Shown piece after piece: positions 1 through 6,464 of a DNA stretch of 64,000 bases. Numbering within the stretch: position 1 is the stretch's first letter; the number at the start of each line of letters is the position of its first letter. Origin of the DNA: Streptomyces cinnamoneus (GTDB lineage Bacteria; Actinomycetota; Actinomycetes; Streptomycetales; Streptomycetaceae); NCBI RefSeq assembly GCF_014650495.1, contig NZ_BMVB01000001.1, positions 290,003 through 354,002 on the forward strand, read 5' to 3'. The position numbers and the translations under genes were made by a program. The notes beneath the pieces are model-generated. The model made no database searches and was not told the DNA's origin. It was given only the letters and a program-made list of their open reading frames with translations.

Positions 1-199
1 GCCACTGCGGGGCGCCGGGCGGCGGCGTCGGCTGCCCGGGCTGCGGGCCGGCGGGCTGCGCGTAGGGGTTGGGCTGCTGGTAGCCCGGCTGCTGCTGGTA
101 CGGGTTGGGTTGCTGCGGGTACCCCGGCTGCCCGTACGGGTTGTGCTGCGGGTCCTGCGGTTTCTGCTCGCCCCCGGGAGGCTGCTGTCCTGGCCACAT
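1..199 (-). CDS. N-terminus of Pro/Gln/Gly/Tyr-rich protein (partial)
   Basis: The reverse strand opens at an ATG at 197-199 and reads without a stop to the window edge, so only about 66 N-terminal residues are present. The visible part begins MWPGQQPPGGEQ and is built from loose repeats of the NPYQQPGY type. Low-complexity N-termini like this commonly precede one transmembrane helix and a small extracytoplasmic domain in Streptomyces membrane proteins (family knowledge). No such helix is inside the window, so the function cannot be called. It lies head-to-head with the thioesterase-like gene at 282. Confidence 0.6.
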   Translation of the reverse strand, partial: MWPGQQPPGGEQKPQDPQHNPYGQPGYPQQPNPYQQQPGYQQPNPYAQPAGPQPGQPTPPPGAPQW

Positions 200-281
200 G
201 GCCGATAACCATAGAGGGCGACGGTGACACGTGTGGCCCGTGGGCCTTCACGGTTGTGCTACCGGCTGGTAACTTTCGGGC

Positions 282-734
282 ATGTCACAGACCCAGCCCT
301 CGATCGGCGAGGCCATGGCCGCGACCGTGCCCATGGCCCGTACCCTCAACCTCGTCTTCGAGGAGACCACCGCTGAGCGCGCCGTGGTCCGCCTGCCCGA
401 CCAGCCCGACTACCACAACCACGTCGGGGGCCCGCACGCCGGCGCCATGTTCACCCTGGCCGAGTCCGCGAGCGGCGCCATCGTCCTCGCCGCCTTCGGC
501 GACCAGCTCTCGCGCGCCGTGCCGCTGGCCGTCCGCGCCGAGATCGGCTACAAGAAGCTCGCCATGGGCCCCGTCACCGCGACCGCCGAGCTCGGCCGCC
601 CGGCCGCCGACGTCGTCGCCGAGCTGGACGCGGGGGAGCGCCCCGAGTTCCCGGTGCGCGTCTCGATCACGCGCGAGGACGGCGCGGAGACCGGCGAGAT
701 GACCGTCGTGTGGACCCTGCGTCCGAACAAGTAG
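282..734 (+). CDS. DUF4442 / hotdog-fold thioesterase-like protein
   Basis: This 150-residue protein has the size and sequence style of single-domain hotdog proteins (PaaI/DUF4442 group), which mostly hydrolyse acyl-CoA thioesters in the cytoplasm. The stretch HNHVGGPHAGAMFTLAE at about residues 46-62 matches the family's central helix region, where HAGAMF is typical. The C-terminal half alternates as beta strands. The start is the ATG at 282, since the upstream ATG of an overlapping frame has no matching family sequence. The gene stands alone and is followed by a perfect palindrome at 790-819. The substrate cannot be told from sequence. Confidence 0.75.
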   Translation: MSQTQPSIGEAMAATVPMARTLNLVFEETTAERAVVRLPDQPDYHNHVGGPHAGAMFTLAESASGAIVLAAFGDQLSRAVPLAVRAEIGYKKLAMGPVTATAELGRPAADVVAELDAGERPEFPVRVSITREDGAETGEMTVVWTLRPNK

Positions 735-789
735 TCGCGCCGGGTCAACCGGCGAGCCCTTTTACGAGTCCTTTCCTCCAGTAGGCTTC

Positions 790-819
790 CCCGGCGTGCG
801 CCGCGCGGCGCACGCCGGG
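790..819. terminator. Perfect 30-bp GC palindrome between thioesterase and dedA genes
   Basis: CCCGGCGTGCGCCGC at 790-804 is followed directly by its exact reverse complement at 805-819. It could end the upstream transcript or form a hairpin in the leader of the DedA gene, whose RBS lies about 18 bases downstream. There is no T-run. Confidence 0.55.
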
Positions 820-851
820 ACAGCAGGTCGTCAACCGGGGAGGAACCGGCG

Positions 852-1520
852 TTGCACATCCAGGAGTGGCTCGAAACAGTACCGGCGATCGCCGTCTACC
901 TCCTGGTGGGCGGGGTCATCGGACTGGAGAGCCTGGGCATCCCGCTTCCCGGTGAGATCGTCCTCGTCAGCGCCACGCTGCTGGCCGCGACCCAGGACCA
1001 CATCAACCCCTACGTCCTGGGCGCGTGCGCCGTCGCGGGTGCGATCATCGGCGACTCGATCGGCTATCTGATCGGCCGCAAGGGCGGCAAGCCGCTGCTC
1101 GCCTGGCTGGGCCGCAAGTTCCCCAAGCACTTCGGCCCCCACCACGTCGCCACCGCCGAGCGTTCCTTCCAGAAGTGGGGCATGTGGGCCGTCTTCGTCG
1201 GCCGCTTCATCGCCCTGCTCCGCATCTTCGCCGGCCCGCTGGCGGGCGTGCTGAAGATGCCGTACTGGAAGTTCCTCATCGCCAACGTGCTCGGCGGCAT
1301 CGTCTGGGCGGGCGGCACGGTCGCCGTCATCTACTCCGTCGGCAAGGTCGCCGAGGAGTGGCTGAAGAAGTTCTCCTGGCTCGGCCTGCTCGCGGCCGTG
1401 CTCTTCGGCCTGGGCTCCTTCGTCGTCATGCGGATCAAGGCCAAGAAGGCCGCGGCCGGGCAGACCGCCGAGCAGCAGGCGGCCGAGGCCGAGCCCGCGC
1501 CCGTCGCGGCCGCGGAGTGA
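852..1520 (+). CDS. DedA family (SNARE-associated) membrane protein
   Basis: This 222-residue polytopic protein belongs to the DedA family of the VTT superfamily, now linked to phospholipid scrambling and envelope homeostasis. Family marks are visible: an N-terminal membrane segment with the ESLGIPLPGE motif (about residues 25-34), the central GDSIGYLIGRKGG stretch, and the FVGRFIALLRIFAGPLAG segment that DedA proteins use as an Arg-containing re-entrant loop. The tail is Ala/Glu-rich and soluble. The start is a TTG, supported by GGGGAGGAA about 7 bases upstream. Its stop overlaps an alternative GTG of the next gene, so the two are probably cotranscribed. Confidence 0.9.
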   Translation: MHIQEWLETVPAIAVYLLVGGVIGLESLGIPLPGEIVLVSATLLAATQDHINPYVLGACAVAGAIIGDSIGYLIGRKGGKPLLAWLGRKFPKHFGPHHVATAERSFQKWGMWAVFVGRFIALLRIFAGPLAGVLKMPYWKFLIANVLGGIVWAGGTVAVIYSVGKVAEEWLKKFSWLGLLAAVLFGLGSFVVMRIKAKKAAAGQTAEQQAAEAEPAPVAAAE

Positions 1521-1525
1521 CGGCC

Positions 1526-2065
1526 GTGACGGAACGGGCACTGATCCGCGGTGTGGGCGGGAAGCAGCCGGAGGTCGACCCGGCCGCGTTCGCCGCGCCG
1601 ACGTCGGTCGTGATCGGCGAGGTGACCCTCGGCGCGGAGGCGAGCGTTTGGTACCACGCCGTGCTGCGCGCCGACTGCGGGCCGATCACCCTCGGCGCCG
1701 GCAGCAACATCCAGGACAACTGCACCGTGCACGTCGATCCGGGATTCCCCGTCCGCGTCGGCGAGCGGGTGACCGTCGGGCACAACGCGGTGCTGCACGG
1801 CTGCACCGTCGAGGACGACGTGCTGATCGGCATGGGCGCGACCGTCCTCAACGGCGCCACGATCGGCGCGGGGTCCCTGGTCGCCGCCCAGGCGCTCGTG
1901 CCGCAGGGCATGCAGGTGCCGCCCGGCTCCCTGGTGGCCGGGGTGCCGGCCAAGGTCCGGCGGGAGCTGACCGAGGAGGAGCGCGAGCACATCCGGGTCA
2001 ACGCCGCGATGTACGTCGAGCTGGCGAAGGCGCACCGCGAGGCGTCGGAGGACCCCGCCCCGTAG
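1526..2065 (+). CDS. Gamma carbonic anhydrase-like hexapeptide protein
   Basis: This is a left-handed beta-helix protein of the gamma-carbonic anhydrase / acetyltransferase-like family, about 179 residues and the normal length. Hexapeptide repeats run through the middle (for example SNIQDNCTVHVDPG and HNAVLHGCTVEDDVLIGMGA). They include the His residues that in Cam-type enzymes bind the catalytic metal: the His in CTVHVD and those in GHNAVLHG. The end has the usual GVPAKVRRELTEEE helix. I chose the GTG at 1526 because GGAG at 1514-1517 is 8 bases upstream. A GTG at 1517 overlaps the dedA stop and is possible. Activity on CO2 is an inference. Confidence 0.85.
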   Translation: MTERALIRGVGGKQPEVDPAAFAAPTSVVIGEVTLGAEASVWYHAVLRADCGPITLGAGSNIQDNCTVHVDPGFPVRVGERVTVGHNAVLHGCTVEDDVLIGMGATVLNGATIGAGSLVAAQALVPQGMQVPPGSLVAGVPAKVRRELTEEEREHIRVNAAMYVELAKAHREASEDPAP

Positions 2066-2074
2066 CGCTCCCTG

Positions 2075-2098
2075 CGGACCGTCCCGCGGAACGGTCCG
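2075..2098 (+). terminator. Hairpin after the gamma-carbonic anhydrase gene
   Basis: CGGACCGT (2075-2082) pairs perfectly with ACGGTCCG (2091-2098) around an 8-base loop, ten bases after the stop codon. The site lies between convergent genes and has no T-run. Confidence 0.6.
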
Positions 2099-2178
2099 AG
2101 ATCAGCCGCCACACCGGAACGTTCCTCCACGCCCACCGCGCCGCCTTCCGGCAACGACGCCTGAACGGGCACGGCACG

Positions 2179-3717
2179 CTACGGGGTGAGCAGCGGCAGC
2201 TCCCGGAAGGCGTGGTGCTGCCAGAGCACGCGGGAGGTCTCCTCCGGGTAGGGGGCGACGGACGGGTGGGTGTCGAAGAGCCGGGTGAGGCGCTGCCCGG
2301 GCTCGTACACCGGCCAGCCGGGGTCGCCGTGGGTGGCGAAGGCCGTCCAGGCGGCGCGGAGGCGCGCGGACAGTGTCTTCGCCTCCGGTGAGGGATCTTC
2401 GCCGATCAGCAGGGCCGGCTGTCCGCTGTCCAGGTTGCCGAAGAGGAGCGGTACGTCGAGACCGTGGCAGGCGCCGAGGACACCGCCCATGCCCGGGGCG
2501 GGCCAGGTCAGCTCGTAGACGTGGGCGCGTCCGCCGGCGGCGGTCTGCGCCTCGGCGAGGTGGAGGGTCGGCATGCGGAACAACCAGTCGGAGTTGACCA
2601 GCTCGTACAGCTCGTCCGGGCCCGCGGACGGGAAGGCGTCGCGGTAGGCGCGTGAGCCGTCCCCGCCCGGGGCGAGGGCGTCCAGGGCGGTGGCCGCCTG
2701 CTCCGCCGTCACCTGGCCGAGCAGCCCGGACACCGCGGCGAGCAGCCTCTCCTCGTCACGCGTGTGGCCGACGAGGAGTTCGACGCCCCGCCCGGCGCCG
2801 TCGGCCAGAGCGCGCCAGGGAGTGACCGGCAGGACGTCGCCGTCGACGACGGGCGACACCAGGATCGGGCGGTGCACGACCTGACCCCAGCGCTCCGCCC
2901 ACGCGGACGCCTTGGCGGCGACCGCGTCACCGGCGGCGGACAGCCGTGCCGGGTCCACGGCCGACAGGTCGGCCACCGTGGGGCCCAGGCCCAGCTCGGC
3001 GGCGCAGGCGGCGGCGATGTCGGCGGCCAGCGCTGTCGAGAAGAAGGTGCCCTGCGCGCTCTGCGCGACGGCCCGGCGGAAGAGCCCGGCCGCACGCGGC
3101 ATCGCCAGCAGGGCGGCGACCGAACCGCCGCCCGCCGACTGGCCGAAGACCGTGACCCGCTCCGGGTCGCCTCCGAAGGAACGGATGTTGTCGCGCACCC
3201 ACTCCAGAGCGGCGACCTGGTCGAGCAGGCCGCGGTTGGCGGGTGCCCCCTCGATCTGGGCGAACCCCTCGATGCCCACGCGGTAGTTGAACGTCACGAC
3301 GACGACGCCGCCGTCCCGCGCCAGGCGCCCGCCGTCGTACTCGGGCAGTCCGGACATGCCGATCACATAGGCGCCGCCGTGGATCCACACCATGACGGGG
3401 AGCCCCGCAGCCGGCTCCGGCGCGGGTGACCAGACGTTGACCGTCAGCCAGTCGTCGCCCGCCGCGTCCCGGGCCAGGGCGTCCATGCCGAGTGCGCCGC
3501 CCTGCGGGGGCGGCGGGCCGTACGACACGGCCTCCCGCACGCCGTCCCAGCTCCGTGCCGGCCGCGGCGCGGCGAAGCGGAGCGCACGGACCGGCGGCTC
3601 GGCGAACGGGATGCCCCGGAAGACCCCGAGGCCGGCCTCCCACCGGCCGCGCAGCACCCCGGCTGCCGTAAGGACCTCGGGTTCGGACGCGGACGGCTGG
3701 GACGCGGCACCGGGCAT
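2179..3717 (-). CDS. Type-B carboxylesterase / lipase family protein
   Basis: This roughly 512-residue alpha/beta hydrolase has the size of the COesterase (type-B carboxylesterase) family. It shows VFRGIPFAEPP near the N-terminus, the oxyanion-hole motif WIHGGAY (about 112-118), the nucleophile elbow FGQSAGGGS (Ser about 195 counted from the GTG at 3720), and a GACHGLDVPLLFGN segment carrying the catalytic His. The expected acidic residue is probably in the HTRDE stretch. I prefer the ATG at 3715-3717 over the adjacent GTG because AGGAGG then lies 8 bases upstream. No signal peptide is visible, so it should be cytoplasmic. It converges with the upstream hexapeptide gene. Confidence 0.9.
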   Translation of the reverse strand: MPGAASQPSASEPEVLTAAGVLRGRWEAGLGVFRGIPFAEPPVRALRFAAPRPARSWDGVREAVSYGPPPPQGGALGMDALARDAAGDDWLTVNVWSPAPEPAAGLPVMVWIHGGAYVIGMSGLPEYDGGRLARDGGVVVVTFNYRVGIEGFAQIEGAPANRGLLDQVAALEWVRDNIRSFGGDPERVTVFGQSAGGGSVAALLAMPRAAGLFRRAVAQSAQGTFFSTALAADIAAACAAELGLGPTVADLSAVDPARLSAAGDAVAAKASAWAERWGQVVHRPILVSPVVDGDVLPVTPWRALADGAGRGVELLVGHTRDEERLLAAVSGLLGQVTAEQAATALDALAPGGDGSRAYRDAFPSAGPDELYELVNSDWLFRMPTLHLAEAQTAAGGRAHVYELTWPAPGMGGVLGACHGLDVPLLFGNLDSGQPALLIGEDPSPEAKTLSARLRAAWTAFATHGDPGWPVYEPGQRLTRLFDTHPSVAPYPEETSRVLWQHHAFRELPLLTP

Positions 3718-3809
3718 CACGGCTTCCTCCTGGACGGCTTGAGCGCGACTCGGACGACTCCCCGGGCGATGCGGCCCGACGCCGCAATGATGGCCGTCGG
3801 CTCATGGCG

Positions 3810-3835
3810 CGGGCCACCCGTTTACGGGCGGCCCG
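3810..3835. terminator. Hairpin between EamA exporter and carboxylesterase genes
   Basis: CGGGCCACCCG (3810-3820) pairs with CGGGCGGCCCG (3825-3835) with a single mismatch and a TTTA loop. It sits 50 bases past the EamA stop and likely ends that minus-strand transcript. Confidence 0.5.
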
Positions 3836-3885
3836 TGGCGTCCCGACCGTCGCGCCCCAGCGGCCGTGGTGCCGGGGCGGCGCCG

Positions 3886-4752
3886 TCAGCCCGTGGCCAG
3901 CAGAACCGTTCCGACCAGTGCCAGTCCGGCGCCCGCGGCCTGCACCGTGCGCAGCTGCTCGCGCAGCACGCCGCGGGCGGCGAGGGCGGTGACGACGGGG
4001 TAGAGGGAGGCGAGGACGGCGGCGACGGTGACCGGGCCGTTGTTGGCGGCGATGGAGTAGGTGCCGTTGGCGGCCACGTCGGCGAGGCCGACGAAGGCGA
4101 GGGCGGGCAGCGCCGAGCGGATCGCGCTCCAGCCTTCCTCGGGCAGGGCGGGGTTGCCGCGGCGCACGGAGGCGTAGAGGGCGCCCGCGCCGACGACGAC
4201 GTTGCACAGGCGCTGGACGAAGAGGGCGAGGAAGAGCCCGGTGAGGTTGTGCGACGCCTCGGAGATCAGGGCCATCACGGAGCCGAAGCCGAACGCGGCG
4301 ACGAGCGTGAGGAGCAGCGTCTGCCGCTGTACGGGCGCGCCGCCCAGGCTCGGCCCGCTGGCGAGGACGACACCCGCCACGGCCACGGCTATGCCCGCGA
4401 ACTGCAGGATCCCGGGCCGTTCGCCCAGCACGAGCCCCACACCCAGCGGGACCGCGACGCCGCCGAGCGCGCCGAGGGGGGAAACCACGCCCATGGGGCC
4501 CAGGGCCAGGGCCTTGTAGAAGGCGAGCATCGCCGCCGGGCCGACGACGCCGGCCGCCACCGCGTACCAGAGCTGGGGCCCGGCCTCGGACCAGCCGCCG
4601 GTGCCGATCACGATCGCGCCCAGGGCGAGGACGGCCAGCAGCTGGGAGACCAGGACCACGGTCAGGGCGGGCATGCGCCGGGTGAGCAGCCCGCCGCCGA
4701 AGTCGGCCAGCCCCCACATGAGGCTGGTGGCCAGGGCGAAGACCGGTGTCAT
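3886..4752 (-). CDS. EamA/DMT family transporter
   Basis: This roughly 288-residue protein has about ten hydrophobic segments in two EamA repeats, as in drug/metabolite transporters that export amino acids or related small molecules. Both repeats end in the usual pattern: a GERPGILQFAGIAVAVAG stretch in the first and LREQLRTVQAAGAGLALVG in the second. The start MTPVFALATS at 4752 has GAGG upstream, and a longer frame to 4800 would add 16 polar residues lacking in the family. It is divergent from an XRE-cupin regulator, an arrangement in which the regulator usually controls the exporter. The substrate is unknown. Confidence 0.87.
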   Translation of the reverse strand: MTPVFALATSLMWGLADFGGGLLTRRMPALTVVLVSQLLAVLALGAIVIGTGGWSEAGPQLWYAVAAGVVGPAAMLAFYKALALGPMGVVSPLGALGGVAVPLGVGLVLGERPGILQFAGIAVAVAGVVLASGPSLGGAPVQRQTLLLTLVAAFGFGSVMALISEASHNLTGLFLALFVQRLCNVVVGAGALYASVRRGNPALPEEGWSAIRSALPALAFVGLADVAANGTYSIAANNGPVTVAAVLASLYPVVTALAARGVLREQLRTVQAAGAGLALVGTVLLATG

Positions 4753-4859
4753 GGGGGAGACCTCGCAGTACAGTGTGATGAACGGTGGCGTCCACGACAC
4801 CGTAGTACACGATACTCGACTTACGAGAATAATATTTTGGACGGGATGGATCGACCGAC
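4753..4859. promoter_or_regulatory. Divergent promoter region of EamA exporter and XRE-cupin regulator
   Basis: This 107-bp spacer is much more AT-rich than its surroundings, with ACGAGAATAATATTTTGG near the regulator start. It contains the small inverted repeat CTCG-ACTTA-CGAG at about 4813-4825, a plausible operator for the XRE protein. This is by-eye inference. Confidence 0.4.
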
Positions 4860-5432
4860 GTGACGGACCTCGACCAGCTCACGCAATCGCTCGCCCGCAA
4901 CCTCAAGCGCTGGCGCGGTGAGCGCCACTTCACCCTCGACGCCCTGGCGGCCCGCTCCGGCGTCAGCCGCGGCATGATCATCCAGATCGAGCAGGCCCGG
5001 ACGAACCCCAGCGTCGGCACCACGGTGAAGCTCGCCGACGCCCTGGGCGTCAGCATCACCACGCTGCTCGACTACGAGCAGGGCGCCCGCGTGCGGCTCG
5101 TGCCCGAGGAGCAGGTGGTGCGCATGTGGTCCACCGAGGCGGGCAGCCACACCTCACTGCTCGTCGGCGCCGATGTGCGCGGCCCACTGGAGCTGTGGGA
5201 CTGGCGCCTCGTGTCCGGCGACAGCAGCGTCTCGGACCCCCACCCGCCCGGCACGGTCGAGATGCTGACCGTACGGTCGGGCCGCCTCACGCTCGTCGTC
5301 GACGGCGAGGAGCACGAGGTCGCCGCCGGCACCTCGGCCACCTTCGAGGCCGACGCCCCGCACACCTACCGCAACGACGGCACCGAGCCCGTCGAGATGA
5401 CGATGGTGGTGGCCGTCCCGCCCGCGGGCTGA
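4860..5432 (+). CDS. XRE-family regulator with C-terminal cupin sensor
   Basis: This 190-residue protein has an N-terminal helix-turn-helix at about residues 10-65 (FTLDALAARSGVSRGMIIQIE, then NPSVGTTVKLADALGVS). A cupin barrel fills the C-terminal 80 residues, with DPHPPGTVEMLTVRSG and the closing strand PHTYRNDGTEPVEMTMVV. Proteins of this plan typically sense a small molecule in the cupin and repress a nearby transporter or metabolic gene. The divergent EamA gene 107 bases away is the obvious target. The start is the GTG at 4860. A strong terminator follows at 5442. Confidence 0.88.
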   Translation: MTDLDQLTQSLARNLKRWRGERHFTLDALAARSGVSRGMIIQIEQARTNPSVGTTVKLADALGVSITTLLDYEQGARVRLVPEEQVVRMWSTEAGSHTSLLVGADVRGPLELWDWRLVSGDSSVSDPHPPGTVEMLTVRSGRLTLVVDGEEHEVAAGTSATFEADAPHTYRNDGTEPVEMTMVVAVPPAG

Positions 5433-5441
5433 CCCCCGAGC

Positions 5442-5495
5442 GCACGGGGCCCGCCGGGAGACGTCGAGCGACGCTCTCCCGGCGGGCCCCTGTGC
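5442..5495 (+). terminator. Strong hairpin terminator after XRE-cupin gene
   Basis: GCACGGGGCCCGCCGGGAG (5442-5460) pairs with the complementary arm at 5476-5495 through 15 perfect base pairs, then four more past a one-base bulge. It isolates the cin operon from upstream transcription. Confidence 0.75.
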
Positions 5496-5520
5496 GTGGT
5501 GGCTCCGTGCGCCGGTGAAG

Positions 5521-5595
5521 ACGGTGCTCCCGAAGGCGGTGCTCCCGAAGGCGGTGTTCCGGAAGGCGGTGCTCCCGAAGACGGTGCTCCTGAAA
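5521..5595 (+). repeat. Five 15-bp tandem repeats upstream of the cin operon
   Basis: The unit GCGGTGCTCCCGAAG is repeated head-to-tail at 5521, 5536, 5551, 5566 and 5581. Units 2 and 4 are identical; unit 1 differs by one base, unit 3 by two, unit 5 by three. A degenerate half-unit precedes them. The last unit runs into the first TGAAA of the SARP-type promoter. The repeat also encodes SGAPP-like residues in an antisense frame, which I regard as a by-product. Confidence 0.9.
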
Positions 5596-5634
5596 GCGGA
5601 GTGAAACCGTAGTGAAAGCGGACGCTCCTAGTGT
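5591..5634 (+). promoter_or_regulatory. Probable SARP-activated promoter of the cin biosynthetic operon
   Basis: The heptamers TGAAAGC (5591), TGAAACC (5602) and TGAAAGC (5613) repeat at exactly 11-bp spacing. A -10 like TAGTGT (5629-5634) lies nine bases past the last one. Heptamer repeats with 11-bp period close to the -10 are the textbook SARP binding layout. CinR1, encoded in the same cluster, is the natural ligand. The start point is predicted near 5641, which rules out the GTG at 5631 as a translation start. Confidence 0.7.
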
Positions 5635-5672
5635 CGTTCTCACCGGGAACCGACTGGATGGGGAAACGGGCC

Positions 5673-6032
5673 ATGAAAAGTGCCAAGGAACCGACGATCT
5701 ACCAGGACGTGGATATCATCCGCCGCATCCAGGAGCTCATGGTTCTGTGCTCCTTGCTGCCGCCCGACGGCAAGCTGCGTGAAGCGCTGGAGTTCGCTCT
5801 CTCGCTCCACGAGGAGCCGGTACTGGCCCGGATCACTCCCCTCACCAATCTCCATCCCTTCGCGACGAAAGCCTGGCTGGAGTCCCTGTGGCTCGGCGAC
5901 GGCGTTTCCAGCGAGGAGAAGGAGCTGGTCGCCTGGCAGAACAACAGCGACAACATGGGACCGGCCATTCGTGAACTCAAGAATGCCGAACAGCAATCCG
6001 GCATCAGGCTGGTCGCACAGCTGACGTCCTGA
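5673..6032 (+). CDS. cinorf7: Lysinoalanine-bridge protein Cinorf7 (DurN homologue)
   Basis: This 119-residue mostly helical protein lies immediately upstream of the cinnamycin precursor, the position of Cinorf7/DurN in cinnamycin and duramycin clusters. That protein promotes addition of the core lysine (Lys19) to dehydroalanine-6, closing the lysinoalanine bridge (established knowledge of the family). No enzyme motif is obvious, which fits the reported substrate-assisted mechanism. I chose the ATG at 5673, with GGGGAA 7 bases upstream. An in-frame ATG at 5658 lacks a better RBS, and the GTG at 5631 falls inside the -10. Its GC content is visibly lower than its neighbours. It is the first gene of the operon. 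Confidence 0.88.
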   Translation: MKSAKEPTIYQDVDIIRRIQELMVLCSLLPPDGKLREALEFALSLHEEPVLARITPLTNLHPFATKAWLESLWLGDGVSSEEKELVAWQNNSDNMGPAIRELKNAEQQSGIRLVAQLTS

Positions 6033-6076
6033 CACCCGCCGGGTGCCGGGATTCACCTCAACATCGGAGGTAAGCC

Positions 6077-6313
6077 ATGACCGCTTCGATTCTTCAGCAG
6101 TCCGTCGTGGACGCCGACTTCCGCGCGGCGCTGCTCGAGAACCCCGCCGCCTTCGGCGCTTCCGCCGCGGCCCTGCCCACGCCCGTCGAGGCCCAGGACC
6201 AGGCGTCCCTTGACTTCTGGACCAAGGACATCGCCGCCACGGAAGCCTTCGCCTGCCGCCAGAGCTGCAGCTTCGGCCCGTTCACCTTCGTGTGCGACGG
6301 CAACACCAAGTAA
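6077..6313 (+). CDS. cinA: Cinnamycin precursor peptide CinA
   Basis: This 78-residue precursor has a 59-residue leader ending AFA and the core CRQSCSFGPFTFVCDGNTK at residues 60-78. The core is that of cinnamycin. Known chemistry places a lanthionine or methyllanthionine between Cys1/Thr18, Ser4/Cys14 and Cys5/Thr11, a lysinoalanine between Ser6 and Lys19, and a hydroxyl on Asp15. The mature peptide binds phosphatidylethanolamine in membranes. Arg at core position 2 separates it from duramycin. AFA before the core resembles a signal-peptidase-type cleavage site, unusual for class II lanthipeptides, which mostly use a double-Gly site. GGAGGT lies ahead of the ATG. A strong hairpin follows before cinM. 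Confidence 0.97.
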   Translation: MTASILQQSVVDADFRAALLENPAAFGASAAALPTPVEAQDQASLDFWTKDIAATEAFACRQSCSFGPFTFVCDGNTK

Positions 6314-6355
6314 GTGGCTGCTGCCTCTAGGCGGTAATGCTCGCCCGGTGCGATG

Positions 6356-6390
6356 ACGCGGTGGGCCGGTGACCTGCCGGCCCACCGCGT
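6356..6390 (+). terminator. 14-bp perfect hairpin between cinA and cinM
   Basis: ACGCGGTGGGCCGG (6356-6369) and its exact complement (6377-6390) enclose a 7-base loop. There is no T-run. It sits between the short precursor gene and its large modifying enzyme, the usual place for a partial terminator or mRNA-stabilising stem that raises precursor over enzyme levels (inference). Confidence 0.75.
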
Positions 6391-6464
6391 TGCGCCGCGC
6401 GGCGGCGCCCCTGCCACGAGGGTCACGAGGCTCCTTCGACTTCGACCGCAGGAGAAATTCGCAT

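Noticed and set aside
5521..5595. Possible CRISPR array
   Set aside because: The repeats are 15 bp and directly abutting with no spacers and no cas genes nearby.
5631..5672. GTG at 5631 as the start of cinorf7
   Set aside because: It lies inside the predicted -10 TAGTGT. The ATG at 5673 has a ribosome site and gives the expected family length.
5366..5686. Antisense frame encoding SGAPPSG-type peptide repeats
   Set aside because: The peptide repeat is only the reading of the 15-bp DNA tandem array through a promoter. There is no ribosome site or signal peptide.
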